From positions 1 to 64,000 of the forward strand of contig DAIMNI010000003.1 in assembly GCA_036720245.1 (NCBI GenBank): a stretch of DNA of 64,000 bases. Reading direction: 5' to 3'. A program made the position numbers and the translations under genes. The notes under the pieces are model-generated. The model saw only the letters and a program-made list of their open reading frames with translations. It searched no databases and had not been told where the DNA came from. Of this stretch, positions 26,081-34,590 are shown one piece after another. Positions within the stretch are counted from its first letter, which is position 1, and each line of letters starts with the position of its first letter. The DNA is from JAAZMA01 sp036720245. GTDB taxonomy: Bacteria > Bacillota > Clostridia > Tissierellales > Tepidimicrobiaceae.

Positions 26081-26105
26081 ATTTTATTATATGGGAGGTA
26101 GGAAA

Positions 26106-27862
26106 ATGGGAGAAAAAATGGGAAGTTTAAGAAGAACTAATATGTGTGGAGAATTAAGGGAAAGTAATATTGATGAAGAAGTAGTATTAATGGGTTGGGT
26201 ACAAAGAGAAAGAAATTTAGGCTCTCTTATATTTATAGACCTAAGGGATACTACTGGAATTTGTCAGATAGTAGTTGATAGTACAGTTTCAAGGGAAATT
26301 TTTTCAAAAGCTGAAAAAATTAGATCTGAATATGTATTGGCAGTTAAGGGTGTAGTAAGGAAAAGGGAATCTATAAATAAGGATATACCTACAGGAGATA
26401 TAGAAATATTGGTAGATGAATTAAAAGTATTAGATACAGCTGAAACACCACCTATATATATAAAAGACGAAGATAATGTTTCAGAAACTATGAGATTAAA
26501 ATACAGATATTTGGATTTGAGAAAACCAAAAATGCAGCTGCTAAGGTAATTAGGGAATTTTTAGATGAAAATAACTTTGTAGAAATTGAAACTCCAATGT
26601 TAACTAAGCCTACTCCTGAAGGGGCTAGGGATTATTTAGTTCCCAGTAGGGTTAATCCTGGAGAGTTTTATGCTCTACCTCAATCCCCACAGCTTATGAA
26701 ACAGCTATTAATGGTATCGGGAATGGACAGATATTATCAAATAGTAAGATGCTTTAGAGACGAAGATTTAAGGGCTAATAGGCAGCCAGAATTCACTCAA
26801 GTAGATATGGAAATGTCCTTTGTAGATATAGATGATATAATAGATTTAAATGAAAAGCTATTATATAGACTGTTTAAAGAAATAAAGGGAATAGAAATAG
26901 AATTACCTATAAAAAGAATGACATATGCTGAGGCTATGGATAGATTTGGCCTAGATAAGCCAGATTTAAGATTTGGTTTTGAATTAGTAGATATATCAGA
27001 TATAGTTTTGGATTCTGAATTTAAGGTATTTAGTGGTACTATTGCTAATAATGGTTGTGTAAAGGGTATAAATATAAAGGGATATGAAAATAAATTTTCT
27101 AGAAAGGATATTTCTAATTTAGAAAATTATGTAAAGGATTTTGGTGCAAAGGGATTAGCTTGGATTAAAATCACAGATGAAGGAGTTTCTTCTCCTATCG
27201 CTAAATTTTTATCTAGTGAAGAATTAGAGAATATAATAGCTAAAATGGAAGGGGAGAAGGGAGATTTACTTTTATTTGTAGCAGATAAACCAAAAGTGGT
27301 ATTTGACAGTTTAGGAAATCTAAGAAATGAAGTAGCTAGAAGACTTGATATTATAGATAAGGATGCTTTGGAATTAGTCTGGATTACAGAGTTTCCATTA
27401 TTTGAATACGATGAGGAAGAGGGTAGATATGTGGCTAAGCACCATCCTTTCACCCATCCTATGGAAGAAGATATAGATTTATTGGAAACTGAGCCAGAAA
27501 AGGTAAGGGCAAAGGCTTACGATATTGTGATTAATGGAGATGAAATGGGCGGAGGAAGTATAAGAATAAATAATAAGGAATTACAAAATAGAATGTTTAA
27601 GGCTCTTGGCTTTACTGAGGAAGAGGCACAAAACAAATTTGGATTTTTACTAGATGCCTTCAAATATGGTACACCACCTCATGGAGGTCTTGCTTATGGC
27701 TTTGATAGACTTATAATGCTACTTACTGGTAGTGAAAATATTAGAGATGTTATTGCATTTCCAAAAACTCAATCTGCAACTTGTTTGTTAACTGATGCAC
27801 CAACTAATATTTCAAAGGAACAATTAAAAGAAGTCCATATTAATTTAGATTTAGAAAAATAG
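26106..27862 (+). pseudogene. aspS: Aspartyl-tRNA synthetase with an internal deletion and frameshift
   Basis: The two halves of one AspRS lie in different frames. The first (26106-26549, 147 residues plus stop) is the N-terminal OB fold through RYLDLRKPKM. The second resumes at about 26538 with AAKVIREFLDE and runs through ARDYLVPSRVNP, the motif 2 FRDEDLRANRQPEFTQVD, a GAD insertion and the motif 3 end GLAYGFDRL. Compared with other AspRS proteins, about nine residues (near 25 bases) between KM and AAK are missing, which shifts the frame to TAA 26547-26549. The protein cannot be made whole as written. Since AspRS is essential and the T-box is intact, I suspect an assembly error; a real lesion with a second gene elsewhere is possible. 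Start ATG 26106 follows GGAGGT. Confidence 0.9.
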
Positions 27863-27880
27863 TTAAAATAAGGAGATAAA

Positions 27881-28585
27881 ATGTTAGAACAATTTTCAAG
27901 AACGGAAATTTTATTAGGAAATGAAAATATGGTAAAATTATATAATTCTAAAGTGGCAATCTTCGGCATTGGAGGAGTAGGCTCCTTTGCCGCAGAGGCT
28001 TTAACTAGATCTGGCATAGGTAATATTATATTGATAGATTATGATATAATAGATATATCTAATTTAAATAGACAAATACATGCAGATTTTAATACCATTG
28101 GACAGAAAAAAGTTATAGCTATGAAAAATAGACTATTAAATATTAATAAAGAATTAAATATTAAAGTCTATGATGAAATGTACACCGAGGAAAATACCCA
28201 TTTATTAAATAAGGATTATGATTATGTTATAGATGCAATAGATATGGTTTCTGCTAAGATAAGTTTAATAGAAAATTGCAATGCCATGGGCATTAGGATA
28301 ATATCTGCTATGGGAGCAGGAAACAAATTAGACCCAACTCAGTTTCAAATAAGCGATATATATGAAACTAATACCTGTCCCCTAGCTAAAATTATGAGAA
28401 AAGAATTGAGAAAAAGGAATATAGAAAAGCTAAAAGTAGTATGGTCTAAAGAAAAACCTATAAAAGTAAATTTAGAGGTGGAAGGAATTAGGAAATCTGT
28501 GCCAGGTTCTGTAGCTTATGTACCTTCCGTCTGTGGCCTTATATTAGCAGGAGAGGTTATAAAGGATTTAATTGGAGGTGAATAA
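27881..28585 (+). CDS. tcdA: tRNA threonylcarbamoyladenosine dehydratase TcdA
   Basis: E1-like (ThiF/MoeB superfamily) enzyme that cyclises t6A37 of tRNA to ct6A in an ATP-dependent reaction. The 234-aa length is standard for TcdA/CsdL and shorter than MoeB. Visible are the nucleotide-binding GIGGVGSFAAEALTRSGIG, the catalytic-arginine segment DIDISNLNRQIHA type (here IIDISNLNRQIHA), DYVIDAIDMVSAK, and the C-terminal KSVPGSVAYVPSVCGL. It follows aspS by 18 bases and the rseC-like gene starts right after its stop, so aspS-tcdA-rseC is probably one operon under the T-box. Confidence 0.95.
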   Translation: MLEQFSRTEILLGNENMVKLYNSKVAIFGIGGVGSFAAEALTRSGIGNIILIDYDIIDISNLNRQIHADFNTIGQKKVIAMKNRLLNINKELNIKVYDEMYTEENTHLLNKDYDYVIDAIDMVSAKISLIENCNAMGIRIISAMGAGNKLDPTQFQISDIYETNTCPLAKIMRKELRKRNIEKLKVVWSKEKPIKVNLEVEGIRKSVPGSVAYVPSVCGLILAGEVIKDLIGGE

Positions 28586-28586
28586 T

Positions 28587-29009
28587 ATGGAACAAATAGG
28601 TTATGTAAAGCGAACCTTTGATGATATGGCTGAAGTAGAGGTTAGGAGGATTTCTAGTTGTGGTGGAGGCTGAGGCAGTTGTGGAGGATGTGATACTCCT
28701 AGTATTGTAGTTTCTTTGAAAAACTCTATTGAAGCCAAAGAAGGCGATTATGTAGAGATAAAGGGCAAGGCCAATAAAATTATAAAATATGCCCTAATAA
28801 TGTATATGATTCCCTTTACAATGCTAATACTTGGAATTTTATTGGGTATTGCTTTATTTAAATCCAGGGGAATAGCAAATTATGAAGGCTATGGTTTTTT
28901 AATCGGTTTAGTATTTTTAATCATTTCGTTTTTAATAGTAAAAAAAATAGATACTTCTATACAGAAGAAAAATGAAACTCCAATGGAAATGGTGAGAATA
29001 TTATACTAA
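28587..29009 (+). CDS. rseC: RseC-family membrane protein with in-frame UGA (candidate selenocysteine)
   Basis: The frame opens at ATG 28587 behind GGAGGTGA, meets TGA at 28671-28673 (codon 29), and stays open to TAA 29007-29009, giving 140 residues if the TGA is read. The N-terminal part carries a cysteine cluster, SSCGGG-x-GSCGGC. RseC/MucC proteins have CxxxCxxCxxC here, so TGA replaces the second conserved cysteine. Two membrane helices follow (about residues 73-94 and 105-122), as in RseC, which in E. coli helps reduce SoxR and is linked to Rnf. TGA is a stop in lspA, rlmN, yggT and the HlyD-like gene here, so the code is not reassigned. I favour selenocysteine. A base error (TGT or TGC to TGA) or a pseudogene are the alternatives. 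If TGA stops, the product is 28 residues. Confidence 0.7.
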
Positions 29010-29028
29010 ATAGAGAGGGGAAAAAAGA

Positions 29029-29307
29029 TTGAGTCTTGAAAACAATGAAAATGAAGCTATTATAAAAAGATTGAGAAGAATAGAAGGGCAGGTTAAGGGT
29101 ATACAAAAGATGATAGAAGAGGGAAAATACTGTGGAGATATTTTAATACAGATTTCAGCTGTTCGTTCTGCTATGAATTCTGTTGGCGGATTAATATTAG
29201 AAAATCATATGAAGGATTGTCTTAAATCCTATTTAGATGGAGATACAGGGGATGAAACTTTAGACAGTCTAGTAGAAACCATGGTTAAATACACAAAGCA
29301 AAATTAG
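29029..29307 (+). CDS. CsoR/RcnR-family metal-sensing repressor
   Basis: 92-aa all-helical DNA-binding repressor of the CsoR/FrmR family. The Cu(I)-type ligand set is present: C35 in EEGKYCGD, then H60 and C64 in ENHMKDC. The basic RLRRIEGQVKGIQKM helix near the N-terminus is diagnostic. The C-H-C pattern fits a copper sensor, or a persulfide sensor when only the cysteines are used. No copper ATPase or rhodanese gene is adjacent; the upstream neighbour is the cysteine-rich rseC-like gene. TTG start at 29029 behind GAGAGGGG. Its stop codon overlaps, by four bases, the stop of the convergent thrE-like gene. Confidence 0.9.
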   Translation: MSLENNENEAIIKRLRRIEGQVKGIQKMIEEGKYCGDILIQISAVRSAMNSVGGLILENHMKDCLKSYLDGDTGDETLDSLVETMVKYTKQN

Positions 29308-29741
29308 TTTTTGTGTTTAACTCTATTTATAGACCTAGATAAAGATGTAGATGTGATTATCCCTATGGAAATAGCAGCTGCTAAAAAGAAGGTTTCAGTT
29401 CCTCTATTTGCTGCTAATGAAAAATCTTTTTCAACTAAAGCTAACATAGTATAGTACATGCCAGCACCAGGCACTAATGGGACTATTCCAGGAATAATAT
29501 ATACTGTTGCTGGCTTTTTAAAATGCCTTGCAAATAATTCCCCTAAGATTCCCACCACTATAGAGGCGAAAAAAGTTCCAACTATATTACTATCTAAATA
29601 CATTGAGGCAAAATAAAAAGTAATCCATCCAAAGGCCCCTACAAAACCAGATTTTATTATTGAGTCTTTAGGGATTCCAAATAAGATTGCAAAGCCAGTG
29701 GTAGATAAATATGAAAATAAAAACAATTTAACAATACTCAT
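29304..29741 (-). CDS. Threonine/serine exporter family protein, small subunit (DUF3815)
   Basis: 145-aa hydrophobic protein with four to five membrane helices, of the ThrE C-terminal/DUF3815 type (YjjB-like). Typical segments are AFGWITFYFASMYLDS and IIPGIVPLVPGAGMYYTML. In this split family the small protein pairs with a DUF1212 protein to form an exporter for threonine, serine or other small metabolites. It begins at the very base where the larger gene ends (29741), so the two are translationally coupled. It converges on the csoR-like gene with a four-base overlap and no visible terminator between them. Confidence 0.9.
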   Translation of the reverse strand: MSIVKLFLFSYLSTTGFAILFGIPKDSIIKSGFVGAFGWITFYFASMYLDSNIVGTFFASIVVGILGELFARHFKKPATVYIIPGIVPLVPGAGMYYTMLALVEKDFSLAANRGTETFFLAAAISIGIITSTSLSRSINRVKHKN

Positions 29742-30526
29742 TATACTAGCCCCCTATAGTATATATTCAGCACAATTCCAACTCCAAAGGCAATGGCTAA
29801 GGCTGAAAATATAGCTTCCATTCCCCTAGATGATCCAGAAATAAAATCTCCAGATATAGTATCTCTTAAGGCGTTGGTAATAGAAACTCCTGGCACTAAA
29901 GACATAATGGAACCTATAATAATTGCATCCATATTATGCCCTATTCCAATATTTACAGCCAATATAGATAAAATTGATGCAATTGAAGCACCTATAATAT
30001 TATTAATAAAAAATGTCATTTTATGCTGACTGATTTTTCCCACTACAGTCAATACCACTATGCTTACTAAATATGTAGAAATAAAATCCAGAAAGCTCCC
30101 ACCAAAGAGAAGGGCAAAGAATGAACAGGCCAATGCACCAAAAAGATTTTTTGTATTTGTATTAAAGCCTTCTATTTTGTTAATTGCTTTTAATCTTTCT
30201 AAACCTTCCTCTATTAACATATTAGAATTTACAAATTCTCTAGAGAATTCATTTACCAAATCAATTTTATTTAAATCAATTTTAATAGATTTAATTCTAA
30301 TAAGATAAGTTAGCATTTCTCCTTTATACTCTAAAGATAAAAATATACCTGTGGGAGTTACAAAGGCATCAGCATATTTAATACCTAGTCTAGATTTACA
30401 TATTCTTTCAATGGTATCTTCTACCCTATAGGTTTCCGCACCGTTTTTTAACATGGTTTTGCCAGTTAAAGCAGCTAGCAAAAGAAGCTTTTTTGCATCA
30501 TTTCTATCTTTTTCGATTAAATCCAT
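29741..30526 (-). CDS. Threonine/serine exporter family protein, large subunit (DUF1212)
   Basis: 261-aa protein of the ThrE N-terminal/DUF1212 type (YjjP-like). The cytoplasmic N-terminal half has the signature GAETYRVEDTIERIC and FVTPTGIFLSLE; the C-terminal half holds about five membrane helices with SLVPGVSITNALRDTISGDFISG. It forms a complex with the adjacent small subunit. The start is ATG 30526 (minus strand) behind GAGGTGA; a GTG three codons earlier overlaps the SD. Transcription must start in the 107-base gap shared with glyA. Confidence 0.9.
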   Translation of the reverse strand: MDLIEKDRNDAKKLLLLAALTGKTMLKNGAETYRVEDTIERICKSRLGIKYADAFVTPTGIFLSLEYKGEMLTYLIRIKSIKIDLNKIDLVNEFSREFVNSNMLIEEGLERLKAINKIEGFNTNTKNLFGALACSFFALLFGGSFLDFISTYLVSIVVLTVVGKISQHKMTFFINNIIGASIASILSILAVNIGIGHNMDAIIIGSIMSLVPGVSITNALRDTISGDFISGSSRGMEAIFSALAIAFGVGIVLNIYYRGLV

Positions 30527-30553
30527 TCGTTTCACCTCATAAATATTATTTAG

Positions 30554-30582
30554 TTGTAAATACTTAATAATATATGTATAAT
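30554..30582 (+). promoter_or_regulatory. Putative sigma-A promoter for glyA
   Basis: TTGTAA (30554-30559), 17 bases, TATAAT (30577-30582), about 60 bases before the glyA start. Confidence 0.65.
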
Positions 30583-30641
30583 AAATTTGTAAGAAATATA
30601 TTATTATATTTATAGTATATCAAATAAGGAGGTTTTAATAA

Positions 30642-31874
30642 ATGGATTTTACAAACTTGCAAAATAAGGACCCCGAAATAATGGAAATAATAGAAATGGA
30701 AACAAATAGGCAAAGGGAACATTTAGAATTAATAGCCTCAGAAAACTTTGTTACACCTCAGGTAATGGAAGCTATGGGTAGTCAATTAACTAATAAATAT
30801 GCGGAAGGCTATCCAGGTAAAAGATATTATGGTGGCTGTAAATTTGTAGATATGGCAGAAAACTTAGCTATAGAAAGATTAAAAGAGTTATTTGGTGCAG
30901 AACATGCTAATGTTCAACCTCACTCAGGTTCTAATGCCAATTTAGGAGTATATTTTGCAGTACTTAAACCAGGGGATAAAGTGCTTGGAATGAATTTATC
31001 TGAAGGTGGCCATTTAACTCATGGTAGTCCAGTTAATATTTCTGGAACATATTTTAATTTTACAGCCTATGGGGTAGATGAAAAAACTGAAGTAATAGAT
31101 TATGAAAAGGTAAGAGAAATTGCCATAAAGGAAAAACCAAAGTTGATAGTGGCAGGTGCTAGTGCTTATCCAAGAATAATTGATTTTAAAAAGTTTAAAG
31201 AAATAGCTGATGAAGTAGATGCTTATTTAATGGTGGATATGGCTCATATTGCAGGTCTTGTAGCAGCTGGACTTCATCCAAGCCCAGTTCCCTATGCAGA
31301 CTTTGTAACTACTACAACCCATAAGACACTAAGGGGTCCTAGAGGAGGAGCTATTCTTTGTAAAAAAGAATTTGCAAAAGCAATAGATAAGGCTATATTC
31401 CCAGGTATTCAAGGTGGACCATTAATGCATATAATTGCTGCAAAGGCTGTTAGCTTTGGTGAAGCACTACAAGATGATTTTAAAGAATATCAAAAACAAA
31501 TTGTTAAAAATGCAAGCGCTTTAGCAGAAGCCTTAAAGGAAAAGGGCTTTAGACTTGTATCAGGTGGTACAGATAACCATCTAATACTATTAGATGTAAG
31601 AAATAAAGGCTTAACTGGTAAAAAAGCTGAGGATCTTTTAGAAGCTGTAAATATAACTACTAATAAAAACACTATACCTAATGACCCAGAAAGTCCATTT
31701 GTAACTTCAGGAATAAGAATAGGAACTCCTGCAGTAACAACTAGGGGAATGAAAGAGGCAGAAATGAAAGAAATTGCAGAAATAATGAATTTAGCATTAG
31801 ATGAAAATAATGATAGGGAAGAAGTTAAAAAGAAAACTTTAGATTTATGTAAGAGATTTCCCTTATATGAATAA
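30642..31874 (+). CDS. glyA: Serine hydroxymethyltransferase
   Basis: PLP enzyme that interconverts serine and glycine and feeds one-carbon units to folate. The 410-aa length is standard. Family landmarks are LELIASENFVTPQVMEA near the N-terminus, NKYAEGYPGKRYYGG, HSGSNAN, the PLP-lysine motif TTTTHKTLRGPRGG (lysine at about residue 227) and SGIRIGTPAVTTRG. It has its own promoter and a perfect terminator, so it is probably monocistronic. The start ATG follows AAGGAGG. Confidence 0.98.
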   Translation: MDFTNLQNKDPEIMEIIEMETNRQREHLELIASENFVTPQVMEAMGSQLTNKYAEGYPGKRYYGGCKFVDMAENLAIERLKELFGAEHANVQPHSGSNANLGVYFAVLKPGDKVLGMNLSEGGHLTHGSPVNISGTYFNFTAYGVDEKTEVIDYEKVREIAIKEKPKLIVAGASAYPRIIDFKKFKEIADEVDAYLMVDMAHIAGLVAAGLHPSPVPYADFVTTTTHKTLRGPRGGAILCKKEFAKAIDKAIFPGIQGGPLMHIIAAKAVSFGEALQDDFKEYQKQIVKNASALAEALKEKGFRLVSGGTDNHLILLDVRNKGLTGKKAEDLLEAVNITTNKNTIPNDPESPFVTSGIRIGTPAVTTRGMKEAEMKEIAEIMNLALDENNDREEVKKKTLDLCKRFPLYE

Positions 31875-31910
31875 TAAATAAGCCTACAGCAAACTGTAGG
31901 CTTATTTATT
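31873..31910 (+). terminator. Strong rho-independent terminator after glyA
   Basis: A perfect 17-base stem (31873-31889 with 31894-31910), loop CAAA, T-rich 3' arm. It overlaps the glyA stop codon. Confidence 0.92.
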
Positions 31911-31931
31911 CTATCAATTTTTTATATATTT

Positions 31932-31940
31932 TGCTATAAT
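31932..31940 (+). promoter_or_regulatory. Putative extended -10 promoter for the DUF512-der operon
   Basis: TGCTATAAT (TGn plus TATAAT), just after the glyA terminator and 35 bases before the next gene. Confidence 0.5.
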
Positions 31941-31974
31941 AGTATAAAGGGAAAATTAATAGAGGAGATATAAT

Positions 31975-33273
31975 ATGGAATTAAGAAATTTAGATGGTAA
32001 TAGAAATATTATTGAATATGTAAAAGAGGGTAGTATAGCTGAAGAATTAGAAATTAAAAAAGGGGATATTTTATTATCTATTAATGGAAATAATGTTAAG
32101 GATATAATAGATTATAAATTTTTAATTACTGATGAATATGTAGAAGTAGAAATCAAAAAGCCAGATGGAGAGGTTTGGATACTTGAAATAGAAAAAGAAT
32201 ATGATGAGGACTTAGGAATAGAATTTACAAATCCCCTAATTGATAAAGCTAAATCCTGTAGAAATAAATGTATTTTTTGTTTTATAGATCAATTGCCTAA
32301 AAATATGAGGGAGACATTATATTTTAAAGATGATGATTCTAGATTGTCTTTTTTACAAGGTAATTTTATTACTTTAACTAATATGAGTGATGAGGAAATA
32401 GATAGGATTATTGCATACAGAATAAGCCCTATTAATGTATCAGTTCACACAACCAATCCAGAACTTAGAATTAAAATGTTAAACAATAAAAATGCTGGAA
32501 AAATTTTTGATATATTGAAAAGATTTAATGAGGCAGAACTTGAAATCAATTGTCAAATAGTATTAGTTCCAGATGTAAATGATGGGCAAGAATTAGAAAG
32601 GACACTAATGGATTTATCTAGTCTATATCCTAGCATTAAATCTGTAGCCATAGTGCCAGTAGGTTTAACTAAATATAGAGAGGGTTTAGTTAATATTCGT
32701 ACCTTTAGTAAATTAGAGGCTAGAAATCTTTTAGAATTTATAGAAGAGAAACAGAAGAAATTTTTAAAAACTAAAGGAACTAGATTTGCATTTCCTTCTG
32801 ATGAATTTTATCTTTTAGCAGACTATCCTTTGCCTAATTATGAGGAATATGAAGGATTTCCACAATTAGAAAATGGAGTAGGAATGATGAAATTCTTTAG
32901 GTATGAAATAGATAGAGAAATCGAAAATATTGCAGAAACTTTTTTCTTGGATAAGAAATATATAATAGCCACTGGAACTTTAGCTAAAGAATTTATGGAG
33001 ATAAGCGCCACAAAGATTATGAATAAATTTAAAGGGCTAAAACTCCATGTAATTCCAATNNNNNNNNNNGGGGATTTGATATCCCAATTAATAGATATAG
33101 ACAATATAGATGGTATAATAATACCTAAGTCTATGTTAAGAAAAGACACTAATGTTTTTTTAGATGATTTGACTATAGAAGATGTGGAAAAAGAATTAAA
33201 TACAAAGATAATACCAATTGAGGTATCGGGAAAAGAGTTTATTAATTTATTTAGAAAAGTGCAGGTGATATAA
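31975..33273 (+). CDS. DUF512 family radical SAM/PDZ protein, interrupted by an assembly gap
   Basis: Protein of the DUF512 family: an N-terminal PDZ-like segment (about residues 10-60, ISAELEIKKGDILLSING type), a radical SAM-like core with C95, C99 and C102 (CRNKCIFCFIDQLP), and the C-terminal DUF512 domain. The family is nearly always next to der in Clostridia; a role in ribosome or tRNA maturation has been proposed but is not shown. Ten Ns at 33060-33069 fall in the C-terminal domain after LHVIP; comparison with the family suggests roughly 15 residues are missing, so the frame across the gap is coincidental. It overlaps the der start by one base (TAATG). Confidence 0.88.
   Translation: MELRNLDGNRNIIEYVKEGSIAEELEIKKGDILLSINGNNVKDIIDYKFLITDEYVEVEIKKPDGEVWILEIEKEYDEDLGIEFTNPLIDKAKSCRNKCIFCFIDQLPKNMRETLYFKDDDSRLSFLQGNFITLTNMSDEEIDRIIAYRISPINVSVHTTNPELRIKMLNNKNAGKIFDILKRFNEAELEINCQIVLVPDVNDGQELERTLMDLSSLYPSIKSVAIVPVGLTKYREGLVNIRTFSKLEARNLLEFIEEKQKKFLKTKGTRFAFPSDEFYLLADYPLPNYEEYEGFPQLENGVGMMKFFRYEIDREIENIAETFFLDKKYIIATGTLAKEFMEISATKIMNKFKGLKLHVIPXXXXGDLISQLIDIDNIDGIIIPKSMLRKDTNVFLDDLTIEDVEKELNTKIIPIEVSGKEFINLFRKVQVI
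33060..33069. other. Assembly gap (10 N) inside the DUF512 gene
   Basis: A run of ten N, evidently a placeholder of unknown true length. Flanking sequence is coding in the same frame, but expected conserved residues are missing. Confidence 0.98.
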
Positions 33274-34589
33274 TGGAAAGGCCAGTTGTTTGTATTGTAG
33301 GAAGACCTAATGTAGGAAAATCCACTTTATTTAATAAAATAGCAGGTAAAAGGATTGCCATAACAGAAGATACACCGGGAGTTACTAGAGATAGAATTTA
33401 TTCAGAGGCAGAGTGGTTAAATAAATATTTTACATTAATAGATACAGGTGGATTAGAGCCGGAATCCCAAGAAATAATACCACAAAATATTAAAAATCAG
33501 GCAGAAATTGCTATTGAAACTGCTGATATTATATTATTTGTAGTAGATGGATTAGATGGGCTTACATCTACGGATAGAGATATCGCTGCTATTCTTAGAA
33601 AATCTCAAAAAGAGGTACTTTTAGTATGTAATAAAATTGATTCTAAAAGAACTTCCGATAGAATATTTGAATTTTATGAATTAGGTTTAGGTGATCCCAT
33701 ACTTATTTCAGCAGAACAGGGTTTAGGTATAGGGGATTTATTAGATGAGGTAATTGAACATTTTCCTGAAAATAGGGACACAGATTATAATGAGGATATT
33801 ATTAAAGTAGCAGTTATAGGAAAACCAAATGTAGGAAAATCTTCTCTAATAAATAATATTTTAGGGGAGGATAGGGTAATAGTTACAGATATTCCAGGCA
33901 CCACTAGGGATGCTATAGATGCTTATTTTACTTATAAAGAAGATGAGTATTTATTTATAGATACTGCAGGATTAAGGCGGAAAAGAAGCATCTATGAAAA
34001 TGTAGAACATTATAGTGTAGTTCGTACCTTAGCAGCGGTAGATAGATCTGATATATGTATATTGGTAATTGATGGAACTGAAGGTGTTACAGAGCAGGAT
34101 ACCAAAATTGCAGGATATGCTCATGAACAAGGAAAAGGAATGATAATTGCAGTTAATAAATGGGATATTGTAGAAAAAGAAACTAATACTTCTAGAGATA
34201 TGGAAAGGGATATTAGAAACAAATTAGGATTTGTTCCCTATGCCTCTATTATATTTATTTCTGCTAAAACAGGAAAAAGAGTAAATGGATTATTTGAATT
34301 ATTAAAGATAGTAAATAATAATTATAGTTTAAGAATCAGTACAGGAGTGTTAAATGATATAATAAATGAGGCAGTTATTTTAAATCAGCCGCCATCAGAC
34401 AAGGGAAATAGATTAAAAATTTTTTATGGTACTCAAGTGGCAACTAGGCCACCTAAGTTTGTTATTTTTATAAATAAGAAGAAACTTATGCATTTTTCCT
34501 ATGAAAGGTATCTTGAAAACCAAATTAGACAGTATTTTGGTTTTGATGGTGTACCTATTATACTGGAGTTTAGAGAAAGGGGTGAATAG
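33273..34589 (+). CDS. der: Ribosome biogenesis GTPase Der (EngA)
   Basis: Essential double-GTPase required for 50S ribosome assembly. The 438-aa protein has two consecutive GTPase domains: G1 motifs GRPNVGKSTL (about residues 9-18) and GKPNVGKSSL (about 187-196), G3 motifs DTGGLEP and DTAGLRR, G4 motifs NKID and NKWD, then a KH-like C-terminal domain (from about residue 355). The ATG overlaps the stop of the DUF512 gene, implying translational coupling. plsY begins two bases after its stop. Confidence 0.98.
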   Translation: MERPVVCIVGRPNVGKSTLFNKIAGKRIAITEDTPGVTRDRIYSEAEWLNKYFTLIDTGGLEPESQEIIPQNIKNQAEIAIETADIILFVVDGLDGLTSTDRDIAAILRKSQKEVLLVCNKIDSKRTSDRIFEFYELGLGDPILISAEQGLGIGDLLDEVIEHFPENRDTDYNEDIIKVAVIGKPNVGKSSLINNILGEDRVIVTDIPGTTRDAIDAYFTYKEDEYLFIDTAGLRRKRSIYENVEHYSVVRTLAAVDRSDICILVIDGTEGVTEQDTKIAGYAHEQGKGMIIAVNKWDIVEKETNTSRDMERDIRNKLGFVPYASIIFISAKTGKRVNGLFELLKIVNNNYSLRISTGVLNDIINEAVILNQPPSDKGNRLKIFYGTQVATRPPKFVIFINKKKLMHFSYERYLENQIRQYFGFDGVPIILEFRERGE

Positions 34590-34590
34590 T

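Noticed and set aside
26597..27862. An independent gene starting at 26597
   Set aside because: The encoded segment starts in the middle of AspRS, and coding homology extends upstream to about 26538 without a start or SD.
28587..28673. A 28-residue peptide ending at TGA, with a separate 97-residue gene from 28716
   Set aside because: The 28716 start lacks a good SD, and both parts together give one complete RseC-family protein.
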